Assembly: GCA_020746835.1 (NCBI GenBank) | Contig: JAGPNK010000001.1 | Span: forward strand, 3,348,001 to 3,412,000 | Source of the DNA: Stachybotrys elegans | Lineage: Eukaryota > Ascomycota > Sordariomycetes > Hypocreales > Stachybotryaceae | Reading direction: 5' to 3' | DNA: 64,000 bases | Shown here: positions 1-11,050 of the stretch, piece by piece | Layout of the letters: the number at the start of each line of letters is the position of its first letter | Numbering within the stretch: the first letter of the stretch is position 1 | Position numbers and translations under genes: made by a program | Notes under the pieces: model-generated | Databases searched by the model: none | What the model saw: only the letters and a program-made list of their open reading frames with translations | Told to the model about the DNA's origin: nothing

Positions 1-3000
1 AGGATCGTGGCCAGAGCCAGACAGAGGCAGATCGGTAGGTGCTGGTCGAGCAGAGATTTTGCGAGTGAGTGCCGAAAAGCTGGAGCTGGAGGGGATGGAG
101 GGGTGGGCGGACGGGGCAGTCTTGGGCAAAATAGTCAGGTGGGAGGAGACCAGGATAGGGCCCGGCCAAGAAGAAGCAACGGCGACAGGGGATAGGCGAG
201 TAAACTACCGTAAGGTAGGTAGGTAAGTATAGTAAGGGCCGAACGAAAAGGATGGGTGGAGGAGAGGAGAGCAAGAGGATGATGATGTATGTACGAGGGC
301 GCGGGCGAAGGCGAAGGCGTCGATAAACCTGGCGCAGCCCGTAGCTTATTATGGCCCGGGGGAGATTAAAATTGCTCCCACGGGACGCACGCAACAGGTC
401 CAGTCTCCTGTCTGTCTCCTGTCGTGGTCTATGCGTGTGATGTGATGGCTGTGTGTGTGGAGAGGGAAAAGCCCGTGCCTGTGCGTGCCGTCCGTGGCGG
501 AACGAAGACGAGAAAAGAGAGGTGCTGAAACGGGCAAACTCGACGTCGGTCTCGTTGGGCCGTTATTACAACAAGAACCATCAAAGGTGGGCGAGATTGA
601 GCCCGACAGCGTTTGCCTTAGCGCTGGCTACTACCTCCCTCTACTAAGCTGCCGAGATGCAGGAGAGAAGGAAAGTCCCAAATGTGCAGTGAGAAGAGAC
701 AGGACCCAGGGCTACCTGCCGGTCGGCGTTCTGGGCTGCCACGCTACTGCGCTAGAGTATGCCGGGCCAGGTCGGGTGCCTCTGCCGCTGGTGCTGATGC
801 TACAGCGCGTTTTAGGTGGTGGAAACAATCACAGCGCTGCAACGCCTCGACCCACCCCTTCGGAACCCGAGCACAACTTATGTTGTACCCAGAAACCCCC
901 CTGGCACGCTAGGTACACCCCAGTAACCGAGCAACCATGCCCGTCAGGATTCCCAGACTCAAGTGAGGCGGGCTCATCATTGGCTGAGAGGCCTCCTCGA
1001 TGGCCAATGGAGCAGAGCCAAGCTCGTCTGGCTGGAGCTCCAGCCCGCCCCACCGAGGGTGACTGTAGCGGCCAGCTGCTCTACAGCCAATCAAGACGAG
1101 GGACTACGGTTGCTCATCGCTTGTCGCTCACTGGAAGGAACGAAAAGAAGAAGGGGAAGAAAAAAAATTGATCGGCGAGACCCAGCGGATAGCAGCCCAA
1201 TGACATCTACCAGACGAGGCGAACTGGTTCGTCGCCGAAACCAGGATAAAGCATGTAACAACAAGAGAGAAAAAAAAAAAACCGCTCAATCGAACAATCG
1301 GCGAACGACGATGGATGATCTGAGGAACCGCAGATCCCAAAGGCCGCCGCACTGACAATGTCTCTCTCCCTCTCCCTCCCGCCCGTCGCGCCACAGCCCT
1401 CTCCTCGCTCCTCGAGACGCATCCAACAGAACGAGGCGCGCCCACTTCCCCTGGCAATGGGTTACATGGGCCAGTGTTTCGAGGCTAATGTGATGTAGCA
1501 GGTAAGGTACGGATGGGAAGGGGGGGAAGAGGGATGCGATCAACCAGATCCTGGGGTCGCCACACCCAAGGCCCGAGTCCAGCCCAGCCCAGCCCAGGCT
1601 CCGGGTGTAGCCGCCCAGGAACCCGCCAGGCGGCCTTGGGAGTCGAGGAGAGATGGAGGGCTGCAGTTTATTTTTGCAATCTCTCGTTATAGCTGGGATT
1701 GAGTATGTATTCTTGGACGAATCGCAGACCAGGATGGACGCCTCCCATCGTCACCTGAACCCTCCCCCGCTGTTTCGATACAGACGTCTCCTGAATATCC
1801 AATTATACTGCTGCTGCGTTATTGCACGCTTATCATGGCCGTCCATCAGCCACCGCGCCGTCTTGTCGACTCGCATTGAGCAAAGACCTCGAGCATTCAG
1901 CCGGAGACGCAGCATGATGCTGCTTAATCTCGTTGCGACGGACGGACCGGCGGCGGCCCTGTCGCATCGCAGCAGAGGCGCATCACACCACCCCTCTACT
2001 GCAGGGGCACGGCAGCCCAATGCGCATCGTGATGGTGACGCGCGTTTATCTAGCTCGCCTGCTTTGCATGAAGCACCACTTCGTACCTACAGCAGCGCAC
2101 CACTGGCACGGGGGAAAGAGGGGTGCTGCTATGTACGAGCGCTCATCCCCCTGATTACCCCAGACCACGGCCATCTCCCTTCTTTGCGCCCTGCTTGGGC
2201 GTCTCGCCCTGGGTCCGATTCATATGGGACGCATCATATGGTTTAATGGCTTCGGATGGGCTGGTTGCGCCGTGGATGGCGCCTCTATCATTCGTTGTCA
2301 GCCACCAGGCGCCCAAAACAATAGCTCCACACGGCGGGCATGTTTGTACATGCTTGTTTCGCGCCAGTGTCTTTGTGTTTGCGGCACAGTATTATACGAC
2401 AGCCATCATGTTCCTTTCCTGGCTCTTCATCACAGTCATTCATGATTCACTCACCCTCCCAATGCATGTGTTGTGCCCAGAAGCTTACATACCTTGCTGG
2501 GTACCGATTCTGGGCCTTGTGCAAGGAGCCCGATGCCCCAGTTGGGCAGCTGTCAACCTTGCATAAATAGCGCTCTCCCTGGCGCAACGAGCCTCTTTCA
2601 GTCTTTTCTCAGCTGCCCAGCTAGTCGTGTCTCTCCGTTTACGCTTCCGACCCTAGCCCTGGGCAGCTTTAACCTTTGCCAGGTCCCAGACACAACGTCT
2701 CGTGATCATCATCAACGACCGGGGTCTCAGAGACCTGCCCCTCCACACCTCCCAGAACCGACGGACCTGGAATTCTACCAGCGACATGGGCTGAGGCAGG
2801 CCATGTTTCAGGCACGAGGGGGGGATGTGATGGTGAACTCCTGATGCTTCGCCCGCGAGACAACGCGACCACGCTGTGGAATGCAAATCAGATTATCCTT
2901 ACCCCATAATATCCCCCTTTCTCCTTGGCTCGGCTTGACTGCCTTCTCGGGACCATCTAGACCGTTGGTGACTGCTTCCGTTGTTTCCACGAAACCAATC

Positions 3001-4905
3001 CACACAAAGCATCAACCGCCAAGCCGAGTCAGCGCCAACTCGGAGTACGTATCCGTACAAAGGGGCGTATTATATTCTCCTGGAATCCCAGGCTACCTAT
3101 GCAGGTCCCAGCTGAGAAGTGCCTCCCTGTCCTCGTCCATGGATGTCCTTATGAAAATAGCAGCTTCCAACCTTCCATCTTCCATGGCCCGAGCACCAAT
3201 GTGTGACAGGTGCCGCATTTAGTGCTGCTACCGAGCTGATCTGCTCGGGAAGATGTCTTTGCATTGGGCTTTGTCCACGATCCTTTGTGTGAATGTGTGT
3301 ATTTCGGGATACTGAGATATCCTGTACCCACCGGTTCGGCGGCTTTGCACAGTGATCAGAGAGCACAGCATGAGGACCAAGACAAGCGTCCGTTTGTGTC
3401 CCAATTGAGATTTAGGGCCAACGCCGACGACTGTCTGATGTGTCCTACGTCAGCTCAGTCCCTCTCCTCTACTCCAGTCGCTGTGGCTTGGGCGATATCC
3501 ACCGATACCATCGCCTCGCACGGATCCTCCCAGCTGCTCAATATGTATCTCTCAAAGCTTGCCGGTGGGCTTGCTTGATCCCAGCTGTGGGACTTGTTGG
3601 AGTCAGGAATTGCAGATCGGAATAGCTTGCTATAAACTCCCGGCAGCAGTAGTCTGAGTGAAGCTATGAGCCGAGGCTCAAGCCACCAAAACCTCCCGGT
3701 CAATCTCGTGTAAGTAAGATGACGGCCCCAGACAGATCCGTAGCCCGGTGCGTGTGCTCATACTTCTGGTACATGGCGCAAGCGTAGCAGCCTCTCTGGA
3801 GAAGGTCAGATATGCCGCACGTGGTGAGAAGCCTCCATCTAGCCACGCGACAGCCCGTGGACTCGTCTAAACAGGGCTGTCCGTCAGGCACCCGCTCAAC
3901 GGACCCTACTCCTGTCCTCTGTCGGTAAGGCGAGCCTGGGGGCCTGAAATGGATCGCCAGGTTGCCATGCATGCGGCATCTGCACGCTGCATCATCATAT
4001 GCACGTTGTCCTGCCAGGGCACCACAGCCCAACAACCACTGCATGCGTAGAACCGGTAGCTACAATCCGACAACATCGTAGCTCGGCGTGGGCAAATTGC
4101 CATTCATGCTCCCAATGCATTCAATGATTCAGTCACCGTCGCTAGCTCCAATGTCCGCAACGCGCCGTCGCTGCACCATTCTCACTTCCCTCGGCTCGCC
4201 AAATTCGAAGCCGCACCGGGCAGCTCAACGTTCTCGGCCTCTAGAAGGGACAGCCGCTCTTCTAGATGCAGCTGCGAGGCCACGACTGGGCTGGCGGTGA
4301 TATATGGCGGCTGTCGTTGCAATTGACACATCTACGGCACATGATTGATGCCATTGGAACCACCTCGAGTTAGTAGCTTAAGCCAATGGATAAGTGCTGC
4401 ATCGGATTTTCGGCCACCGTCGAATTGCTGTCCAGTGTGCTCGGTGTCCCTTGTAGGGGTTTCGACCTAACAACTCCACTATAGAAATCTCTAGCTCCTC
4501 GCTTGCTCAAAACCCTCGAGCCTTTTTCCCAACAAACCATTTTTTTCTACCCTGCCCCCCTAATATTCTTTTCCTCTCTCTCTGTCCTCACCTTTCCTGT
4601 TGTCCCCTCTCCGATCGAGCCCTTCCCGGCCCATCATCTCGCGTCCCGGGAGCCGCCAGCCAGCGAACCAGGCGTCTTCCCGCTGCGGTGATGAGCTCGG
4701 ATTCTCGTCTCCATCCGACCATCCGATCCTAATTCCACCTGGCCAAGGAGCGGTCAGCAGCCATTCATTGGCCCGAGCTGCCCTTCTCCCCCATCCCGCT
4801 GGGCCCCTCCCGCTCCTCTCCTCTCCTGTCGTGTCCGCCGACGTGGTGCTTTAAACCTGGTGCCTGCCAGCTGCATCAGCCTCGCGACCCCTTTGACCCT
4901 TTACC
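1..4905. other. Gene-poor region upstream of bem46
   Basis: No open reading frame here shows a recognisable domain, and the longest frames (for example 455-1171 +) have low-complexity, basic composition without splice-compatible extension. Short GGTA/TACC runs near 210-230 resemble motifs often seen between fungal genes. The last 400 bases, from about 4500, are rich in C and T and probably form the promoter and leader of the bem46 gene that starts at 4906. A TATA-like CATAAATA at about 2560 followed by a pyrimidine-rich stretch has no coding sequence behind it. Confidence 0.55.
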
Positions 4906-6208
4906 ATGTCTTCCTCTGGCTCTCCTCCCTCGACTGCCACGAGCTATCTGGGGCAGTCTGTTGCCCTCCTGAGCTCCGCAGCCTCCTACATGCGTCTGCC
5001 GGCATTGGCTACATCTGTATGCCTCGCCTCGTTGATCCTGTCACGAGACGTCTCTCGGGCATGTCTCAGCTAACCTCCGCTGCCTCGCAGGGCTTTGCTG
5101 CCGTCCTCACATTTCTGCTCTACTTCAAGCAAAAGTATGCTGCCGCCTCCTCCCGCCATGTCATTTGTGTCTAACAGATCGGCAGAGCCTTGATATACCC
5201 CTCGCATATGCCCCCGAATTCTCGGACCGAAGTCCCCCAACCCTCACAGTTTGGCATCAAGGATTTTGAGGAGCTTGTGATCCCTACCGAAGATGGAGAG
5301 AAGCTCTCGGCCTTCTACATTCGCGCCTCGCGGAATGGCAAGAACCCCAACGTGACCATGCTCATGTTCCATGGAAATGCGGGCAATATCGGCCATCGCC
5401 TACCTATAGCTCGCATGATGATAAATTATGTTGGGTGCAATGTCCTGATGCTCGAGTACAGAGGTTACGGCACCTCCACCGGGGAACCGGATGAGTCCGG
5501 CCTCAACATCGACGCACAGACGGGTCTCAACTACCTGCGTGAGCGGGCGGAGACCCGAGATCACTGTTACATCGTCTACGGCCAGAGCCTGGGTGGCGCC
5601 GTCAGCATCAAGCTCGTCGCCAAGAACCAAGACGCCGGTGACATCGCAGGCCTGGTCCTCGAGAACACCTTCTTGTCCATGCGAAAGCTGATCCCCTCCG
5701 TACTCCCTCCCGCCCGCTACCTCACCCTGTTATGTCACCAGGTCTGGGCCAGCGAGTCCATCCTCCCCACCATCAAAAAGGTCCCCGTCTTGTTCTTGAG
5801 CGGCCTCCAAGACGAGATTGTCCCGTAAGTGCCAACCACCCTCTCTTTCTTTCCTTTTTAGCTCTCCCCCGCGATCTTGTGATGAACAACATACACCCAC
5901 AAAATATGAGCCCTCCACGGGGCTTTGATTTGAAAACCATTAGCTCTAGACCTGATGATCCTCCCACTTCCGTACCCGCATATGCAAGAAATATCCTGGG
6001 ATTTCCGCCGAGACTAACGCGAGTCTGCAGACCTCATCACATGAAGCAGCTTTACGAGCTGTGCGCCGCGCCAAGCAAGCGCTGGAAGCCCTTGCCGGCG
6101 GGCGACCACAACTCTAGCGTCCTGGAGGAGGGCTATTTCGAGGCCATCGACGACTTTGTTGCCGAAGTCACAGGGTCCGATGGCAAGGGGCGTGCAAAAC
6201 GTCCCTAG
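4906..6208 (+). CDS. bem46: Bem46-family alpha/beta hydrolase
   Basis: Four exons: 4906-5016, 5091-5134, 5186-5824, 6031-6208, giving 323 residues. The first exon encodes a short N-terminal region and, with exon 2, a hydrophobic segment (about residues 30-50) that ends just before ALIYPS, so the protein is likely a membrane-anchored hydrolase facing the ER lumen or a similar compartment, as known for the Bem46 family. The alpha/beta-hydrolase core shows an HGNAGN oxyanion loop at 114-119, the nucleophile elbow GQSLGG with Ser186, the acid Asp261 in QDEIVP, and the catalytic His (probably His268) in PPHHMK. Substrate is unknown for the family; roles in polarity and ascospore germination are reported in other fungi. 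The last intron (206 bases) separates the Asp and His codons. Start chosen because it opens the conserved MSSxGSP-type N terminus and all junctions keep frame. Confidence 0.94.
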
Positions 6209-6921
6209 AAACAAATTTCTTGTACACCACCTGATGAAGAGGGCCCTCGCGGGAGCGGAAACGGCGCGGGGACACGGAACCGGCGAGCCTCTCTATGATG
6301 ATACCCCACAACCCTGTTTTTGTATGAATGACTTGCCTGTAGCGACGCCATCTATCGGCTCCCTGAAAGATACGAGGCCGTGAATAATGATCATGATAGA
6401 CAAAGGAACTTAAATCTTTACCCATACATATACGCGCACACCCCGCGATGATCGCGACGATTGATACTGGTTCATTCCTCGCTTAGGATGCTGTGTGAGT
6501 GGGGATTCGGGGGTCGGAGTTTGTTGTGCATGTGACATGTCTCTGCTACTCAAGAAGAAGAGAGAGAAAAAAGCCCTGAACTATGTGAGAGGGTGGTGAG
6601 GCGGGTGGTCCCGTGACGCATTCAGTGGCTCTAGCAAACGAGATAAGGCGGGATCGTGGAGGAGGGGGAGGTCGGGAAACAAGGGCATCCCTTCACAAGC
6701 ACAAGCAAGACACGGTGGAGGGATGGTGCAACCCACTTCTCAACTACCTACATCCCAACCAGCCGGCTTGCCACCAAGTCACGGCGTGGCGTTTGTTCGA
6801 TAACAGAACCAAGGTTTGTGTAAGTGCATCATGATGATGCATAGCTAGTAGATCCATTCCGAGTCCCGTGTCACACCACACCACAGTATCACATCCACAT
6901 TGGAGAGACATATTGAGGGGG
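6209..6921. other. Convergent intergenic region between bem46 and fap1
   Basis: The 3' ends of bem46 (+) and fap1 (-) face each other across about 710 bases. I see no coding sequence. A purine-rich patch near 6550-6690 is the only compositional feature. Confidence 0.6.
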
Positions 6922-9900
6922 TCAGCACTCCACATCCCCGTCCAGCGCCATCCACTGCCTCTCCTTGTCCCTGCTCGTCGAGGCGTCCGGCTTCTTCTTC
7001 TTGAGGCCTAGCAGTTTCTTGCCGGAGCTCCGCGCGCCCGCCGGCTCTTCTGCCTGTGGTGTGGCAGCTCTGGCGGCCGCACGACCGGCCACGGCACTCC
7101 AGCCTGAGCCGTCCTGTGGCCTGGCCAGGTTCTCACGTCGGGAAACGTGACCCGCCTCGTCGACATGGCAGAGTAGTATGTTGGCAGCGAGCTTGTGCTG
7201 CTGCACCGTCGCCGCAAGTCGTGGCTTGAGGTTCGAAAGGGCCTGCTCCAGCGCCGTCGGAGACGACATGAATGCTGAGTAGCCTGCCGAGGCGCGCATG
7301 AGAATCTCATCGCTAGGGAGGAATTCTATGGCCAGGTGTAGCGCTGGCTGTGTAGCCATATCGGCTGCCACGAGAGACTTGATCTCGTCGATGGTGAGAC
7401 CAAACCGTGGGTTCGTCAAGAGATAGCTGTTGAAGGGCTCCAAAGGCACCAGAGGAGGGCTTGGAGGTCGGGATGCAGCTGCCGCTGCCGCTGCCTCAGC
7501 TGCCTGCCTTGCGCGGATTGACACACACTGCGAGAGCGTCTTCGTTGGTGCCGAGACAAATCGAGGCCCTTTGAAGACCACCACATAGCGCTGCGGCTCC
7601 GGGTCCTCACTGCGGCTCTCTAGCCCATAGTCCTCTGCAAGAACATGAAGGAACTGGCGCTGCGCATTGGGCATCGGCTTGTACCTCATCCTGACCTCGC
7701 TGGGGCTGCCGGCGAACACTCGGAACTCGCGTTCCTGCGTTTCGGCCCACGACTTGCTCTCCTGGTACAACCGCAGTGTAGTTTCCGAGTAGGGAACGTG
7801 GTCATCTGCACGGCTCGACGGGTCAATGTTCAGAGCCGCTGCAAGACGTCGGTTCCGATCCAAGCGCAGGCACTCATCGTCACATTTCATCTCGGGACGA
7901 GTGGGGTTGCTGTTGAGACTGCTAGTCAAGCACTTGACCTCCTGCTTGCGCAATCCACATGGGCAGACAAGATTTACCTTGCCTGGACACGGCGTAGATT
8001 CATTGCAAGCTGCCGGTCTGTTAGCTACATGCGTAATCATTCTGAGGGCGTCACTTACGTGTATGTCCGTGGCAAGGATTCTGGCAGGCGTGATCACACA
8101 GCAGCTTCGTCTTCCCGCAAATCTGTCCGCAAAGCTTGTTGGTTCTTCCCGCGTCTTCACACTCTCCTTCGCGGTGACACAACTTTTTGCAGAAGTGAAT
8201 GCTAATGCCATGTCAGCACCTCAAGAATGGGATATCTATATCTAGTGACACCTACCCGCACTGGAGCTTCTTTCCGCAAGGTCTTCCGCAGTGCGCGCCT
8301 TGGAGATGACACGGCTGGCTGTGGAGCTTCTCCTTTCCACATGCACATATCTTCTCGACCAGAAATGGGCATTTGGGGCAAGCCACGTCATCGGGATGAC
8401 AGTTATGGCTCACGGCCGGATGGCCACAACTCGGGCGTCGCTGGCAGTCGAAACGGCATTCGGGTGGGCGTGTGCCGCACGGCTGTGGAGGCTGAAGTAC
8501 AGTCCTGCCACAGTCGCAGCTAATTTCATGGAATATGGCCTCGGGACAGCTCCCGCAGGGGCCGCGATGGCAGATCTGCTGACAGTCGTGGTTGCCGCAT
8601 TTCAGCGGACGCCCACACGTCTTGATGCAGATGTGCTCGGCCTCGATGGCCGGGACTTGGCTGGGGACTCTGTGCTTCCTCTTGGCAGCTGCTCTCTCTG
8701 CAGCTTTCTTTTCCCCAGCACAGCAATGCTCTGTGCACCTATGTCTTCCGCAGCTGAGGTGAGCTTGGCAGACCCTCATGCACAAAGGCTGCTGAAGATC
8801 ACCCTGGTGACACAAGGAATCGGTGGTGACTCGACCGCATCTACAGGGGATATCAACTCTCTGAGTACAGAACCCACAGTCACCTGTGTGGCATTTGGAT
8901 TGGCAGAGATGCCCGCAGGGTAGCAACTTGAGGCAAGGCTCTTCGCAATGAGGAATGGGGTCTTGGCAGGACTGTCTGGGAGTATCGAGCAGCTTGTCGA
9001 GGGCTGTCTTCCCGCAAGGACAGCGCAGGACGACGTCTGGGGAAAAGGGGCAGTGGGCAGGCTCTTCGTCTTGTGGGTGGCAGTTTTTCAGGCACTTGTG
9101 ATGGCCGCAGTCAAACTGCTGGGCGCAGACGGCTTCACAGCTGAAGGAGCCCTCAAACCAAGCCCCTTTTTCAGAGCTATACGACTGCTGAGGCTCCTCT
9201 CGGTCGAAACAGCTGATCTGCTTCTGGGCACGGCCACAGTAGCATCTAGCGTCGACCTTGAGATCACAGTCTCCGCATACACCCAGGTGGCAGGGCTTGG
9301 GGCAGAAATGCTCACCGCATGGCATAAGATCCCCGCACGTCTCTTTGCAGCTCCAGCCATTTTCGTAGTCCGTCTCCCGGCACAGCTTCTTGGAGGCGTT
9401 CTTCCCACAGAAGCACGACTGCTCTGGGCCCATCAAGTCGCAAGGTGGGCAGGGACCGGAGTGGCACTGGAGAGAGCAGGGATGGGGGCAGGTTCCGCGT
9501 GGCTTGGAGCATGTCTGACCACACGAGTGAGGTGGGAGCGCTCTGCTGGAGGGCTGAGGGTTGATGTCCTTGCCACACCAGCAGTGGTAGGAACCAGGCT
9601 CGTCGGTAAGATTGGAGTTGCAGCCAGGGCATCGCCAGGAAACCTCCTGTTGCGACTGGTGCGGCTGAGATTGGTTGATCTTTTTCTGATTGTCGTACCA
9701 CTTCTTGACACATTTGAGATGAACCACGGTCCAGCAGACAGTGCATGACCAAATGCTCGAGTTGCGCAACACCTCGTCCGTGCATATGGCACACTCGTAG
9801 TTGGCATTGCTAATGTCTTCGTGGATCCTCGTGGCCAGGTCTGCGGCTGTCGATTTCGGCAGCTTGGCCTGCGACTGCTTCTCACGCTTTGGTGCAGTCC

Positions 9901-10345
9901 TGACGGGTACAGGTTGGCCAGGTATAAACTCTGGAGCATCGCCACTCAGCGAAGGCGCTTCGGAGCTGGCTTGGTCTGCTGACGAGGTCAAATGCCCGCC
10001 AAAGGACCTCTGGGGGCCGGCTCTGGGGGCATTTCGGTTGGATGGCCCTCGCGAGCGTTGGTTGCTGTGATGATGTCCTCCACGCCGCGACCTCCCACCT
10101 CGCGATGAGCCTGAGCTCGGTGCTGAGAGCGAGTCCTGAGCTGGGGCTTCCGAGAGTGCTTGGCTTGGCGGTGAGGGTTCGTTGTTTGGCTGTGATGAGG
10201 AGGGAGCACTTCTGCCCCCTCTGGCGCCCTGCTCAGCACCTCGTCCTCGGCCTCGGCCTCCCCGTCCTCTACGATGGTTACGAGAAGCTCCTCGCGATGA
10301 CCTCTGGGAGTCTGCCGCCGGTGGCGCGCCCTCTTGATCAGGCAT
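6922..10345 (-). CDS. fap1: NF-X1-type zinc-finger protein with R3H domain (FAP1 family)
   Basis: Three exons on the minus strand: 10345-8256, 8201-8059, 8009-6922, coding 1106 residues; the two introns (54 and 49 bases) interrupt the last NF-X1 repeats. An in-frame Met nine codons upstream (10372) is possible, but MPDQEG is the more typical start. Order of parts: Arg/Gly-rich disordered N terminus (20-115), a PAM2-like motif (about 132-142), an atypical RING/PHD-like C4HC3 finger (about 185-245, starting CAICTDEV), then a long series of NF-X1 Cys/His repeats of the CGxHxCxxxCHxGxC kind (about 270-740), and an R3H single-strand nucleic acid binding domain (about 850-905) with the defining RQFLH (Arg862, His866). 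Yeast FAP1 binds FKBP12 and human NFX1 acts as a transcriptional and mRNA-level regulator with E3-like RING features. The fungal protein is expected to be nuclear or shuttling. Confidence 0.93.
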
Positions 10346-11020
10346 CGTTATTATCTGTGGCGAATCCAGCACTTGGGCTACCGTCGTTGGAATGGTTGCG
10401 CTTTCAAAAAATTTAGCGACTTCGGAGAGAACAAAAACAAGAGCAAGGGAGGGCGCCCAAGAAGAGGCAACGGTGGTGAAGCAGAAAGTATGTTTGGCAG
10501 GTTGAAGTTTGCAAGATATGGATGAGTAAAGGCCTTATATTGGGAGGCGTTTGATCTGGTCCGTACAGACGGAGGCAACTCCAGCTCAGAGCATCATGGC
10601 TCCTGCCTTGAGAGCTGGAGCGGCTGTTGATTGGCTGCGGGGCGATTTTCGTAGCGAAAACCTAACACTATGTGCATCGCCACTAAAAAAAGGGCTGACA
10701 AACTGGCACAGTGCCGTTGCAAATGAGTCACAGGCGGACCAGCCAGCTAATTGACCAATCCGAAGCCTGGAATTTCGGCTTGGTATTTGATCCGGCAGAA
10801 AAGAGTCACAGCAGCAACGGAACGGGCATGGGCCCTGGCGATGAGCAATAATGACCATGCAACCAAGTGCTGCATGGGCGGTTTCAGTTTTGTCCACCGC
10901 ATACAGAGACGCTTCTCTTGTGCACTGTCACGTCAGCCGCGACAAGGCCCTCATCATGGTAACGCAAGGCCAAGTCGAGCAGCGTCTGTAGCCATCTGCT
11001 TGTCGCAGATAACACTCAGG

Positions 11021-11050
11021 GAGCAAGCGAGCAAGCGAGCAAGCGAGCAA
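11021..11050. repeat. Short tandem repeat, unit GAGCAAGC
   Basis: Nearly four copies of an 8-base unit in tandem, in the fap1-oxidase intergenic region. Likely a simple microsatellite. Confidence 0.8.

Noticed and set aside
455..1171. 238-codon plus-strand frame near the left end
   Set aside because: Low-information Arg/Pro/Gly-rich product without domain or splice-compatible neighbours.
8291..9748. Plus-strand frames of 210 and 266 codons across fap1
   Set aside because: They are antisense to Cys/His zinc-finger repeats and have no start context or family match.
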